This document shows, piece by piece, positions 1 through 6,858 of a stretch of 38,510 nt of DNA (positions are counted from its first letter, which is position 1; every line of letters begins with the position of its first letter). Where the stretch lies: NCBI GenBank assembly GCA_025966295.1, contig JAOPVD010000012.1:1-38510 (forward strand), given 5' to 3'. The DNA is from Frankiales bacterium. Its GTDB lineage: Bacteria > Actinomycetota > Actinomycetes > Mycobacteriales > SCTD01. Below the pieces are notes generated by a model. It was not told where the DNA came from. It made no database searches and worked only from the letters and a program-made list of their open reading frames with translations. A program made the translations under genes and the position numbers.

Positions 1-239
1 TTCGGCAGCAACGCCGTAGCCGCGGGACCCGTCCTTTCGCGAAGGCTGTTGCGGGCGCCGCGGTCGTAGGGCATGCGCTGCTCCGGCACGTACTGCCCCG
101 CCGCATCCAGCACGACCTGGTTCCGGCCAGCCGCCTTTGCGACGTACAGCGCGGCGTCGGCCCGGGCGATGCTCGCGTTGAGGTCTTGAGCCCGCCGGAC
201 CGGCGCCAGGCCGACCAGGGGTTGGGCCACGTGGTTCGC
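1..239 (-). pseudogene. C-terminal remnant of a GGDEF (diguanylate cyclase) domain
   Basis: On the minus strand this frame encodes the tail of a GGDEF domain, including the typical helix ARADAALYVAKAAGRNQVV. Homology begins at about GLAPVR, and the GGDEF signature itself and everything N-terminal are missing. The frame is bounded upstream by the TGA at 240-242, which is the stop of the membrane-protein gene next to it, so the remnant follows that stop in the same frame with no start codon or ribosome binding site of its own. It runs off the window at base 1. I read it as a gene fragment left by a deletion. A recoded or frameshifted GGDEF gene is less likely, because upstream DNA codes for an unrelated membrane protein. 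Confidence 0.6.
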
Positions 240-833
240 TCAGCGTGAAGCGACGGCCCGCTCAGCGTCGGACTCGAGGGGCCCATCCCCGTGCTGCCGC
301 CCAGGCGGAGCGGCCGGAAGGTGCTTCGGCCCACCCATGCCGTCGATGTAGGCCAGCGCCACCGCCGAGACCACGAACGCGAGGTGGATGACGGTCTGCC
401 ACAGCATCGTGTCGGCGTCGTGCTTGCTCGCGTCGATGAACGTCTTCAGCAGGTGGATGGAGGAGATCCCGATGATGGCCGTGGCGAGCTTGACCTTGAG
501 CACGTTCGCATTGACGTGGGACAGCCATTCGGGCTGGTCGGGGTGCCCGTCGAGGCGGATCCGGGAGACGAAGGTCTCGTAGCCGCCGACGATGACCATG
601 ATGAGCAGGTTGGCAATCATCACGACGTCCACGAGCCCCAGGACGACCAGCATGATGTCGGTCTCGTCGAGCTTGCCGGCCCCGGTGTCGACGATCAGGT
701 GCCACAGCTCGAGCAGGAAGTGCCAGACGTAGACGCCCTGCGCCGCGATGAGGCCCAGGTACAGCGGGACCTGCAACCACCGACTGAGGAACATGAAGTA
801 GCCGAGATGGCGGACGCCGGGGGCGCGGGACAT
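240..833 (-). CDS. YqhA/UPF0114-family inner-membrane protein
   Basis: A 197-residue polytopic membrane protein of the YqhA (UPF0114) family, whose biochemical role is not established. Hydrophobic segments lie at about residues 20-42, 58-82, 111-131 and 143-164, with the family-typical stretch VGGYETFVSRI after the second segment and GISSIHLLKTFID after the third. The C-terminal 30 residues are polar, proline-rich and probably cytoplasmic. The ATG at 831-833 matches the family's N-terminus. It lies 83 bp downstream of the flavin-reductase gene on the same strand and is probably the last gene of, or a separate unit behind, the redox run. Its stop borders the GGDEF remnant in frame. Confidence 0.8.
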   Translation of the reverse strand: MSRAPGVRHLGYFMFLSRWLQVPLYLGLIAAQGVYVWHFLLELWHLIVDTGAGKLDETDIMLVVLGLVDVVMIANLLIMVIVGGYETFVSRIRLDGHPDQPEWLSHVNANVLKVKLATAIIGISSIHLLKTFIDASKHDADTMLWQTVIHLAFVVSAVALAYIDGMGGPKHLPAAPPGRQHGDGPLESDAERAVASR

Positions 834-916
834 GGACCTGCCTTGGCCTGGGGAACGGATGCGTCCTCATTATCGCCCAGAGCAGGGCCACCGCACGCAG
901 CCGGGGGGGACGTGGG

Positions 917-1435
917 TCAGTCAGCTCTCAAGGTCTCCGGCGCCGGCCGGTCCTGCGCCTCATGACCCGGGTCGAGCACCTTGGCGCGGGACAGCCGCAG
1001 CGGCTGCAGGTCCCCAGCCGTCCAGGCCTCCATCGGCTCCACGACGAAGCAGGCGTGGTCGCTGCCCTCGTCGAGCATGGAAACCCGCCTCGCCACGAAC
1101 CGGTTGGGGCAGCTGACCAGCAGCGGCACCCCACCGGGACCGGCGTCCCAGGCGCATTGACTGAACTTGTCCACGCGGTCGCCTGAGACCGTGCCGAAGA
1201 GCCGGGCGACCTCCAGGTCGCCCTGGGCGAGGAAGTGGACTGCCAGGTAGTCGGCGTGCAGGGCCACGCGGTACGTGTGGTTGGCCTTGGACAGCCACAC
1301 CGCGTAGCGCCGCGGCTCGATGCTGCACTGCGCGTGGAACCCGATCAGGCAGCCGGCCCGCTCATTGCCCGATGCCGTCGTCACAACAGCCATTGCGGGA
1401 TCGAGCTGCGCGACGAGCTCGTCAAAGGCGGTCAC
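917..1435 (-). CDS. flavin reductase-like FMN-binding protein
   Basis: A 172-residue protein of the flavin-reductase-like (split-barrel FMN-binding) family, which reduces flavin with NAD(P)H or acts as a small flavoprotein. The family pattern is visible: a start region with MAVVTTASGNERAGCLIGF, a substrate strand around residues 30-60, AVHFLAQGDLEVARLFG (residues 66-82) and the DKFSQC segment that usually lies near the flavin. The GTG start overlaps the stop of the upstream RibD-type gene in a GTGA junction (1432-1435), implying translational coupling. With the reductase and ferredoxin genes upstream it makes a small redox operon. The donor/acceptor pair is not evident; a free-flavin supplier for a monooxygenase is one option. 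Confidence 0.8.
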   Translation of the reverse strand: MTAFDELVAQLDPAMAVVTTASGNERAGCLIGFHAQCSIEPRRYAVWLSKANHTYRVALHADYLAVHFLAQGDLEVARLFGTVSGDRVDKFSQCAWDAGPGGVPLLVSCPNRFVARRVSMLDEGSDHACFVVEPMEAWTAGDLQPLRLSRAKVLDPGHEAQDRPAPETLRAD

Positions 1436-2217
1436 CGTGCCCGGTCCCTCTCGTAGCGGAGAAAGAGCGTTCCGTCCTCGTCGACCACGGCGTGCTCGAG
1501 GGTGAAGCGGGATGTCTCGGCACCGGGCGGCGTGAGAGCCAGCGGGAGGGGGTCACCGCCCATCAGCGGAGTGAGGGTGAGGCACAGCTCGTCGAGCAAG
1601 CCGGCGCCTGCGAGCCCGCCGAGCAGCGTTGGGCCACCCTCACACAAAACGACCTCTGCGCCACGCTCGCGGAGCTGATGCAGCGCCGAGCCCAGGTCGA
1701 CCGAGTCGTCTCCCGCGAGGACCACCTCGGCGACGGCTCGGGCCTCCTCCCGGCGCGCTTCCGGCGCACTCGCGCAGGTGATGATCAGCGGCCGCGGCCC
1801 CGCATCGGTATCGGCGAACAGCGGGATCGACCAGTCGATGTCGAGCGAGCCGCTCAGAACGGCGATGGGCGGGGCGACGGGGCGCCCCGCCTCCAACCTG
1901 CTTGCCTCCAGTGCCGCGTCCAGCCGCACCGGGCCGTAGCGCTCCCGGCGCACGGTCTCGGCCCCGACCAGCACGACGTCGGGCACCGTGCGCAGCTCCC
2001 GGAACAGCCGCGCATCCGCCGGCGTCGAGAGCGCGCCGACCCGGCCCGCGACCGCGGCAGTGCCGTCCAGGCCGCCGACCATGTTCCCGAGCACCCACGG
2101 CCGGGACGCGGGGGCGAGGCGTTCCGCCTTCACGTAGAGCTCGAGGAGGTCGGTGAGGTCATCTGCCGTCTGAAGCCGCCGCACCGAGCCACATCCGCCG
2201 CGCGGCAGGGTCGTCAT
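1432..2217 (-). CDS. RibD C-terminal-type pyrimidine reductase family protein
   Basis: A 261-residue NADPH-dependent reductase of the RibD_C/dihydrofolate-reductase fold. Family marks are NMVGGLDGTAAVAG (substrate/cofactor loop, about residues 45-58), the VLVGAETVRRERYGP motif (about 81-95) and the glycine-rich EGGPTLLGGL (NADPH loop, near residue 200). There is no deaminase domain, so it is not a complete riboflavin RibD. Stand-alone members in actinobacteria are annotated as pyrimidine reductases of unknown substrate. The ATG at 2215-2217 is used because the domain begins shortly after it; the frame stays open farther upstream, but that DNA is the coding end of the reductase gene. It starts 16 bp after that gene's stop and overlaps the flavin reductase by 4 bp. 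Confidence 0.8.
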   Translation of the reverse strand: MTTLPRGGCGSVRRLQTADDLTDLLELYVKAERLAPASRPWVLGNMVGGLDGTAAVAGRVGALSTPADARLFRELRTVPDVVLVGAETVRRERYGPVRLDAALEASRLEAGRPVAPPIAVLSGSLDIDWSIPLFADTDAGPRPLIITCASAPEARREEARAVAEVVLAGDDSVDLGSALHQLRERGAEVVLCEGGPTLLGGLAGAGLLDELCLTLTPLMGGDPLPLALTPPGAETSRFTLEHAVVDEDGTLFLRYERDRAR

Positions 2218-2233
2218 TTGGGGTGCCGCCGCC

Positions 2234-3457
2234 TCAGACGTCGACGAGGGACTTGAGCGGGACGTCCGCGTCGCTGACGAGGTCGGCGGGCAGCGTGCCG
2301 CCTGCGCCCAGCAGGCGACGGACGAACAGGTAGTCGGCTGTGCGGTTGACGCAGTCGATCGCAATGAGCCGGCCGGCGCGGTAGTACAGAGCCGAGAACC
2401 GCTCGCTGTCGGGCTCACCCCGCACCACGACCTCCTCGTAGCCCGTTGACAGGCCGGCGATCTGCAGCTTGAGGTCGTCCTGGTCCGACCAGAACCACGG
2501 CACCGAGCAGTACGGCTGCTCGAGGCCGAGCAGGGACGCCGCCGCCGCTTTGGCCTGGTCGACGGCGTTCTGCACCGACTCGAGGCGAACCATGACGCCG
2601 GGGTCCAGAGGGTGTGGCAGCAGCGTGCAATCTCCCGCCGCCACCACCCGCGGGTCGCTGGTGCGAGCGCACTGGTCGACGACGACCGCACCCTGCCGCA
2701 GCTCGAGACCCATCTGCTCGGCCAGCTCGACACGCGGGCGCACGCCGATGCCGACGAGAACGAGGTCGGCGGGCAGCTCGCTGCCGTCGTCCAAGCGCAC
2801 GCCCGACACGCCCTCCTGGCCCACGATCTCGGTCACGGTGCGGCCGAGGCACACCCGAGTTCCGCGACGCTCGTGCGCCTGCTGGTAGAACGCCGATACC
2901 TCAGGCGCGACGGCGCGGGCGACCAGCCGCGGAAGCATCTCGACGACCGTCACGTCCTTGCCCTTGGCGCGGCAGACCGCCGCCGCCTCCAAGCCGATGA
3001 AGCCGCCGCCGACGACCACGACCGACCGCGCGGCCGGCAGCAGCGCGGCCAGACGGTCCGCGTCGGCGAGGTCGCGCAGGTAGAGCACACCGTCGAGGTC
3101 CGCACCGGGTACTGGCAGGCGCATCACCCGGGCACCGGTCGTGAGCGCCAGCCGGTCGAACGGAAGCCGGCGGCCGCTGTCGGTGGTGGCGCACCCGCCG
3201 TCGAGGTCGACGTCGACGACGCGATCGCCGAGCACGAGGTCGATGCGCTGGGCCTCGTAGAAGGAGGCATTGCGCAGGCTCAGCGACTCGGCGGTGGCGG
3301 CGCCGGCGAGGTAGGCCTTGGACAGCGGCGGTCGAGCGTACGGGCTGCTCGGTTCAGCGCCGACGAGGGTCACCGTGCCCTCGTAGCCGAGCTCGCGGAG
3401 CGACACGGCCGTCTGGGCGCCGGCCTGGCAGGCACCGACGATGACCACCCCGGGCAT
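2234..3457 (-). CDS. NAD(P)H:ferredoxin oxidoreductase (rubredoxin/putidaredoxin reductase type)
   Basis: A 407-residue FAD flavoprotein that passes electrons from NAD(P)H to a ferredoxin. It has the two-nucleotide-fold plan: an N-terminal FAD loop VIVGACQAG (residue 4 on; the second glycine of GxGxxG is Cys), a central NAD loop VVVVGGGFIGLEAA, the second FAD motif VVAAGDC near residue 285, and a C-terminal dimer/reductase domain with PWFWSDQ. This matches ferredoxin reductases that serve P450s and Rieske oxygenases. Its ATG shares one base with the ferredoxin stop (TGATG), so the two are probably co-translated and are natural partners. The closest P450 in the window (22172-23422) is about 19 kb away and has its own ferredoxin but no reductase. 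Confidence 0.88.
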   Translation of the reverse strand: MPGVVIVGACQAGAQTAVSLRELGYEGTVTLVGAEPSSPYARPPLSKAYLAGAATAESLSLRNASFYEAQRIDLVLGDRVVDVDLDGGCATTDSGRRLPFDRLALTTGARVMRLPVPGADLDGVLYLRDLADADRLAALLPAARSVVVVGGGFIGLEAAAVCRAKGKDVTVVEMLPRLVARAVAPEVSAFYQQAHERRGTRVCLGRTVTEIVGQEGVSGVRLDDGSELPADLVLVGIGVRPRVELAEQMGLELRQGAVVVDQCARTSDPRVVAAGDCTLLPHPLDPGVMVRLESVQNAVDQAKAAAASLLGLEQPYCSVPWFWSDQDDLKLQIAGLSTGYEEVVVRGEPDSERFSALYYRAGRLIAIDCVNRTADYLFVRRLLGAGGTLPADLVSDADVPLKSLVDV

Positions 3458-3792
3458 CAGAACTGCTCGGGCGAGACTCGGACCAGCAGGCCGTCGAGCT
3501 CCTCGGTGATGACGACCTGGCAGGACAGCCGGCTGCCGGGCTGGCACTCGGCCATGGCGTCGTCGAGGATCTCGGCCTCCGTCGGGTCGTCGGCATCTTC
3601 GGGCCGGCCGACGCGGTCGATCCAGGCGTCGTCGACGTAGACGTGGCAGCTTGCGCACGACAGGAAGCCGCCGCACTCGGCGACGATGCCAGGCACGCCG
3701 TTCTTCACGGCGGTGTCCATGACGGTGGCGCCGATGGCGCCCTGGACCTCGTGGCTGACGCCCTTCGGGTCGACAAAAACGATCCTTGCCAC
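3457..3792 (-). CDS. [2Fe-2S] ferredoxin, adrenodoxin/putidaredoxin type
   Basis: A small electron carrier of 111 residues if translated from GTG at 3790-3792. Cluster ligands are Cys40, Cys46, Cys49 and Cys91 (pattern C-x5-C-x2-C then RLSCQ), as in adrenodoxin-class ferredoxins that feed P450s; an extra Cys83 lies nearby. I chose the GTG at 3792 because a strong GAGGAGG lies 8 nt upstream and the protein then begins MARIVFVDPKG, the usual family start. A second possible start, GTG at 3852, overlaps the acetyltransferase stop in a GTGA and would add 20 residues rich in Thr/Ala. It is encoded directly before the ferredoxin reductase. Confidence 0.85.
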   Translation of the reverse strand: MARIVFVDPKGVSHEVQGAIGATVMDTAVKNGVPGIVAECGGFLSCASCHVYVDDAWIDRVGRPEDADDPTEAEILDDAMAECQPGSRLSCQVVITEELDGLLVRVSPEQF

Positions 3793-3848
3793 TGTGCGTG
3801 CCTCCTCGGCATCCGTCGTGCTGGCGGTGGGCGACGCTACAGGCGGGG

Positions 3849-4403
3849 TCACGTCGCATCCGGGAAGTCGAAGCCGAGGCCGGACAAGGCCGACGAGGTC
3901 TCCTCGGCGAAGTGCGCGAGCACCAGCAGATCACGGAGCCTGCCGTCGCGGTCGCGCATGTGGTCGCGCAGCAGCGCCTCGCCCTCGAAACCGAGCCGCC
4001 TGAAGACCTCGGCCGTCCCCTCCTGCTCGGCGGGCACCTCCACCACGATCTTGCTCAGCCCGGCGAGGAGGGCCGCCCGTAGCGCCGTGCGGGCCAGCAG
4101 CCGGCCCAGCCCCTGGCGGCGGGCATTGCGAGCCACCACCAGCCGCAGCTCGCCGACGTGGCTCGACAGGCCGAGGCCCGGCAGCAGCGCCGCGTAGCCC
4201 GCCACGCCCTGCTCGGACAGGACCACCCACCGGCTGGCTGGGCCCGGGTCGCCGGCGGCCGTGCCGGCCCAGGCCGGGTCTCGGACGTCCTCCTTCACCA
4301 CGGTCACGTCTTCGTCCGGTAGCGCGTCGAAGAACCGGCGCAGGTCGTCGGCGTGCTCGCGGGCCAGCAGCGTCGCGGCCGCCGAGGCGGTGCTGGTGGT
4401 CAT
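3849..4403 (-). CDS. GNAT-family N-acetyltransferase
   Basis: A 184-residue acyl-CoA-dependent N-acetyltransferase. The acetyl-CoA loop is seen as VARNARRQGLGRLLARTAL (about residues 90-108; R/Q-x-x-G-x-G/A form), preceded by strand ELRLVV and followed by KIVVEVPAEQ and FRRLGFEGEALLRDHMRDRDG, the usual C-terminal half of the fold. The substrate cannot be told. Its ATG overlaps the PHA-synthase stop in an ATGA (4400-4403), so it is translationally coupled to phaC, an unusual partner for a polymer synthase. The tail RDGRLRDLLVLAHF resembles GNATs acting on small amines or protein N-termini, but that is only a guess. Confidence 0.82.
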   Translation of the reverse strand: MTTSTASAAATLLAREHADDLRRFFDALPDEDVTVVKEDVRDPAWAGTAAGDPGPASRWVVLSEQGVAGYAALLPGLGLSSHVGELRLVVARNARRQGLGRLLARTALRAALLAGLSKIVVEVPAEQEGTAEVFRRLGFEGEALLRDHMRDRDGRLRDLLVLAHFAEETSSALSGLGFDFPDAT

Positions 4404-5506
4404 GGCTGCTCCAGGGGGACGGGCCGGCTACGGCGGCGCAGGAAGTCCGAAATAGCGGGGATGCTCGTACGGTGTGCGGTGCGCCCGACGACCTGGCCGA
4501 TATGGCCCGCGTCCAGCAGCAGCTGCTGCTTGTCTGCGGAGCCGACAAGCTCGAACGCCGGCAGTGACGCCGACGGCGGGACGATGTTGTCGCGAGTGGC
4601 GACGACGTTCAGGTAAGGCGTGCGGATGTCGGCCAGCGAGACCTGCCGGTTGCCCAGCCGCAGCCGGCCGGTCATGAGGGCGTTGTCGCGGATGAGCATG
4701 TCGACCGACTGCTGGGCGGCCCGCCCGGGAAAGGGCACGTGGTCCTTGGCCCAGCCCGCCATGCGCTGGTGGGCCTCGACGAGCGCGTCGTCCCAGAGGT
4801 TGTCGAGCAGGTTGGCGTACTGCGACAGCTCCTGGGTCGGGGCGATGAGCTTGAAGTACTGGTAAAGCACGCTCGGTGGCACGTTCCCCGCGTCGTCGAG
4901 GACCTCGCCGACCTTCAGGTCTCCCCGTGCCAACGCCTCGGTCAACGCCCAGGAGCCCTGGTAGTCCACAGGCGTCGCCACCGTCGTGAGGCTCGCAAGC
5001 GGCAGCTCGGGGTTGGCGGCGACGGCGAGCAGCGCGAGGACGCCACCGAAGCAGTAGCCGAGCAGCGACACGTCGGGGCTGCCGGACGCCTCACGCACGG
5101 CATCGACGGCAGCCGGTATGTAGCGCTCGGCGTAGTCCTCGAGGCCGTTGCTGGCGTCCCGCTCGTCGGGAGTTCCCCAGTCGAGAAGGAACACGTCAAA
5201 GCCGTCGTCGCGCAGGTGCTCGACGAAGCTGTTGCCGGGAGTCAGGTCGAGCACGTAGCTCTTGGACACCAGGCTGAAGACGATGAGCAGCGGCGGCGCG
5301 TGGCGCACGTGGTCGCTGCGGTAGCGCCACATCGTGGCCCGGTCCTTCTGCCAGACGACGTCCTTGGGCGTGAGCCCCGCCGCGGGTCGGCCCGCCCCGG
5401 CGACGATCTTGATGCCGTTGCGGGCGCGGAGGGCGTTGCGCTCCACGTCGCGGCGTACGCGGTTGAGGACCTCCCCCGGAGCGCGCAGCACCGCCCCCGC
5501 ACCCAT
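4400..5506 (-). CDS. phaC: poly(3-hydroxyalkanoate) synthase, class III-like catalytic subunit
   Basis: A 368-residue PHA synthase that polymerises (R)-3-hydroxyacyl-CoA into storage polyester at the granule surface. The lipase-like box is GYCFGG (150-155) with nucleophile Cys152; Asp306 (in ATRDNIVPP) and His335 (in DAGHIGQVVG) complete the triad. LLDWGTPD and NLWDD are further family marks. The length of about 360 residues fits class III/IV PhaC, which needs a partner subunit (PhaE or PhaR), rather than the about 560-residue class I enzyme. The gene upstream, ending 3 bp before this ATG, encodes a candidate partner. The start ATG at 5504-5506 follows TAGGGG. It is followed by GNAT with a 4-bp overlap. 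Confidence 0.9.
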   Translation of the reverse strand: MGAGAVLRAPGEVLNRVRRDVERNALRARNGIKIVAGAGRPAAGLTPKDVVWQKDRATMWRYRSDHVRHAPPLLIVFSLVSKSYVLDLTPGNSFVEHLRDDGFDVFLLDWGTPDERDASNGLEDYAERYIPAAVDAVREASGSPDVSLLGYCFGGVLALLAVAANPELPLASLTTVATPVDYQGSWALTEALARGDLKVGEVLDDAGNVPPSVLYQYFKLIAPTQELSQYANLLDNLWDDALVEAHQRMAGWAKDHVPFPGRAAQQSVDMLIRDNALMTGRLRLGNRQVSLADIRTPYLNVVATRDNIVPPSASLPAFELVGSADKQQLLLDAGHIGQVVGRTAHRTSIPAISDFLRRRSRPVPLEQP

Positions 5507-5509
5507 CCC

Positions 5510-5926
5510 CTACCGCCGCGGGTCGTCGGCACGGGCCGCCGGCGCGACCCCGCCCGCGCGGGGAGCGTTGCGTCGCGCCGTCCTCGTGGGCCGGGAGGGC
5601 CCAACCGGCTCCGGCGGGGCGACGGCGAGCGGAGCCGCCTCGGCCGGCGCTGCGCTGCGCTGGACGTCCTCGCGCAGCAGGCGGACCTCGCGGTCGAGGT
5701 CGCCCAGCTGACGGCGCAGCCGCCGGACATCCGTGCCCGCAGGGAGGTTGAGCAGGTGCCACGCCTGCTGGGTGCGCGCCTCGACGGTGCGTCCCACGGT
5801 GCGGCGCGATCGCTGGACGAGCACGACGGCGATGGCGAAGCCCGACTCGTGCACGAGCTTCTCGAGCCGCGGCGCGACCGCGCCCTCGGCGGCGTCAAAG
5901 GCGCGACGCCATGTCGCCTTGCCCAC
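5510..5926 (-). CDS. PhaE/phasin-like PHA granule-associated protein
   Basis: A 138-residue protein with a helical N-terminal half and a disordered Pro/Ala/Arg-rich tail. The stretch LNLPAGTDVRRLRRQLGDL followed by DREVRLLRE (about residues 59-86) is the heptad-like segment found in PhaE subunits, PhaM and actinobacterial phasins, where it forms a coiled coil. The upstream segment FAIAVVLVQRSRRTVGRTVE is amphipathic and could bind the granule or the synthase. The GTG start is preceded by GAGGGAGA. It sits 3 bp before phaC as the first gene of the operon, which supports a role as synthase partner (PhaE-like). It is shorter than most PhaE proteins (usually more than 300 residues), so a phasin or accessory role is equally possible. 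Confidence 0.65.
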   Translation of the reverse strand: MGKATWRRAFDAAEGAVAPRLEKLVHESGFAIAVVLVQRSRRTVGRTVEARTQQAWHLLNLPAGTDVRRLRRQLGDLDREVRLLREDVQRSAAPAEAAPLAVAPPEPVGPSRPTRTARRNAPRAGGVAPAARADDPRR

Positions 5927-6033
5927 GGGATCTCCCTCGTCGGTGTGTGACGAGCATTACGCATCAGGAGCAATTTATCCAGAGGAATTGAGATGTTGGC
6001 CACCACCAGCACCTCGCTCCCGGCTCGCCCCGA

Positions 6034-6039
6034 TAGCCT
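6034..6039 (+). promoter_or_regulatory. -10 box TAGCCT of a probably leaderless transcript
   Basis: TAGCCT matches the actinobacterial TANNNT -10 form and ends 6 nt before the GTG of the XRE regulator at 6046. Transcription would start at or next to the start codon. No Shine-Dalgarno sequence precedes that GTG (GCCTGCGCGG), consistent with a leaderless mRNA. No clear -35 box is visible. Confidence 0.45.
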
Positions 6040-6045
6040 GCGCGG

Positions 6046-6432
6046 GTGTCGGAAGTCGGGTCGCCGTGGCCGGAGGTTGCCGCGTTCCTGCGCGCGCAGC
6101 GGCAGCTCGCGCAGCTGTCGCTGCGGCACCTCGCCCGGCTGACGAACGTGTCGGACTCCTACCTGAGCCAGGTCGAGCGCGGCCTGCACCAGCCTTCGCC
6201 CGAGGTGCTCAAGGCGATGGCGGGCGCGCTGGGACTGCCGGCCGGCCAGTTGTTCGAGCGGATGGGTTGGCTGGACGCGGCGCCCTCCGGAACGCAATCG
6301 GGGGCAGGGGATGCACCGGAGCCGCCGCGGGAGGTGAGCGTCGAGGACGCCATCGCCCGCGACCCACGACTGACGCCGGCACAAAAGGGCGCATTGCTGG
6401 GCATGTACCGCACCCTCGTCACTGGTGCTTGA
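6046..6432 (+). CDS. XRE-family HTH transcriptional regulator of the PHA genes
   Basis: A 128-residue DNA-binding protein. Residues about 9-65 form a Cro/C1-type helix-turn-helix, with LRHLARLTNVSDSYLSQVER as helices 2-3 and GLHQPSPEVLKAMAGALGLP after them. The C-terminal 50 residues hold a Pro/Gly linker and a short conserved end (VEDAIARDPRLTPAQKGALL, then GMYRTLV) that recurs in actinobacterial XRE regulators beside phasin genes. It lies between the divergent phaC operon and the phasin gene, so it is a likely local regulator of PHA metabolism, possibly through the inverted repeat at 6436-6452 right after its own stop. The GTG start at 6046 is chosen because the HTH begins near it and a -10 box is correctly spaced for leaderless expression. 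Confidence 0.82.
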   Translation: MSEVGSPWPEVAAFLRAQRQLAQLSLRHLARLTNVSDSYLSQVERGLHQPSPEVLKAMAGALGLPAGQLFERMGWLDAAPSGTQSGAGDAPEPPREVSVEDAIARDPRLTPAQKGALLGMYRTLVTGA

Positions 6433-6457
6433 CATACCAAGCGGTGCTTGGTCCACT
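6429..6457 (+). promoter_or_regulatory. phasin promoter with an operator-like inverted repeat
   Basis: A consensus -35 TTGACA (6429-6434), overlapping the XRE stop codon, is followed after 17 nt by TCCACT (6452-6457), a weak -10. The spacer contains the perfect 7-bp inverted repeat ACCAAGC-GGT-GCTTGGT (6436-6452). GGTGCTTG also occurs as a direct repeat at 6424-6431 and 6443-6450 (19-bp period). A repressor bound there would block RNA polymerase. The upstream XRE protein is the obvious candidate binder. Confidence 0.6.
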
Positions 6458-6493
6458 TCGCGGGCCGCACGTTCCCGCGATCCGGAGGTCCGC

Positions 6494-6793
6494 ATGTCCA
6501 CGTACGCCGAACTCACCGAGAAGGCCACCACCCAGCTGCTCGAGGCCGTCAAGCCGGTCGAGGAGCTGGCAGTGACCGTCGCCAGCGCCGTCGACGGTGC
6601 CGTCCGCAAGCTGCCGTCCCTGCCCGTCTCCGAGCGCTTCCCGACGCCGGCCCAGGTCGTCGGCGCCAACTTCGCGATCCTCGGCCGGCTGATGACGGCG
6701 CAGCAGGACTTCGCCCAGCGCCTGCTCGACCCCGCCGGCGTCCCCGCGCGCGCCACGGCCGCCAGCAAGGCCACCGCTTCCAGCAAGGTCTGA
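6494..6793 (+). CDS. small phasin-like granule protein
   Basis: A 99-residue, Ala-rich, almost wholly helical protein. MSTYAELTEKATTQLLEAV and VEELAVTVASAVDGAVRKL form amphipathic helices, followed by a proline break (SLPVSERFPTPAQ), another helix (ANFAILGRLMTAQQDFAQRL) and a Lys/Ala/Ser tail ending ATAASKATASSKV. This matches actinobacterial phasins and lysine-tailed surface-binding proteins that coat PHA granules. The ATG at 6494 is chosen because CGGAGG lies 5 nt upstream; the open frame upstream is non-coding promoter DNA. It is transcribed from the TTGACA promoter behind the XRE gene and is closed off by a strong hairpin, so it is probably monocistronic and abundantly expressed. Confidence 0.75.
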   Translation: MSTYAELTEKATTQLLEAVKPVEELAVTVASAVDGAVRKLPSLPVSERFPTPAQVVGANFAILGRLMTAQQDFAQRLLDPAGVPARATAASKATASSKV

Positions 6794-6804
6794 TCACGCA
6801 CGCC

Positions 6805-6836
6805 GGCACGGGGCGGGCCAAGGCCCGCCCCGTGCC
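6805..6836 (+). terminator. strong intrinsic hairpin after the phasin gene
   Basis: A perfect GC-rich stem of up to 15 bp (6805-6819 with 6822-6836; arms begin GGCACGGGGCGGGCC) starts 12 bp after the phasin stop. There is no U-run, as is common for actinobacterial terminators. It separates the phasin from the hydrolase gene at 6859. Confidence 0.75.
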
Positions 6837-6858
6837 GACCACCAGAGAGAGAGCCCCC

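Noticed and set aside
869..874. GATAAT on the minus strand as a -10 box for the YqhA-type gene
   Set aside because: No -35 box is found at a suitable distance, so a separate promoter is not supported.
5946..5961. TGTGA-N6-TTACG as a third CRP-type site before the phaC operon
   Set aside because: One half-site base is wrong and it lies about 20 bp before the start codon, downstream of any likely promoter.
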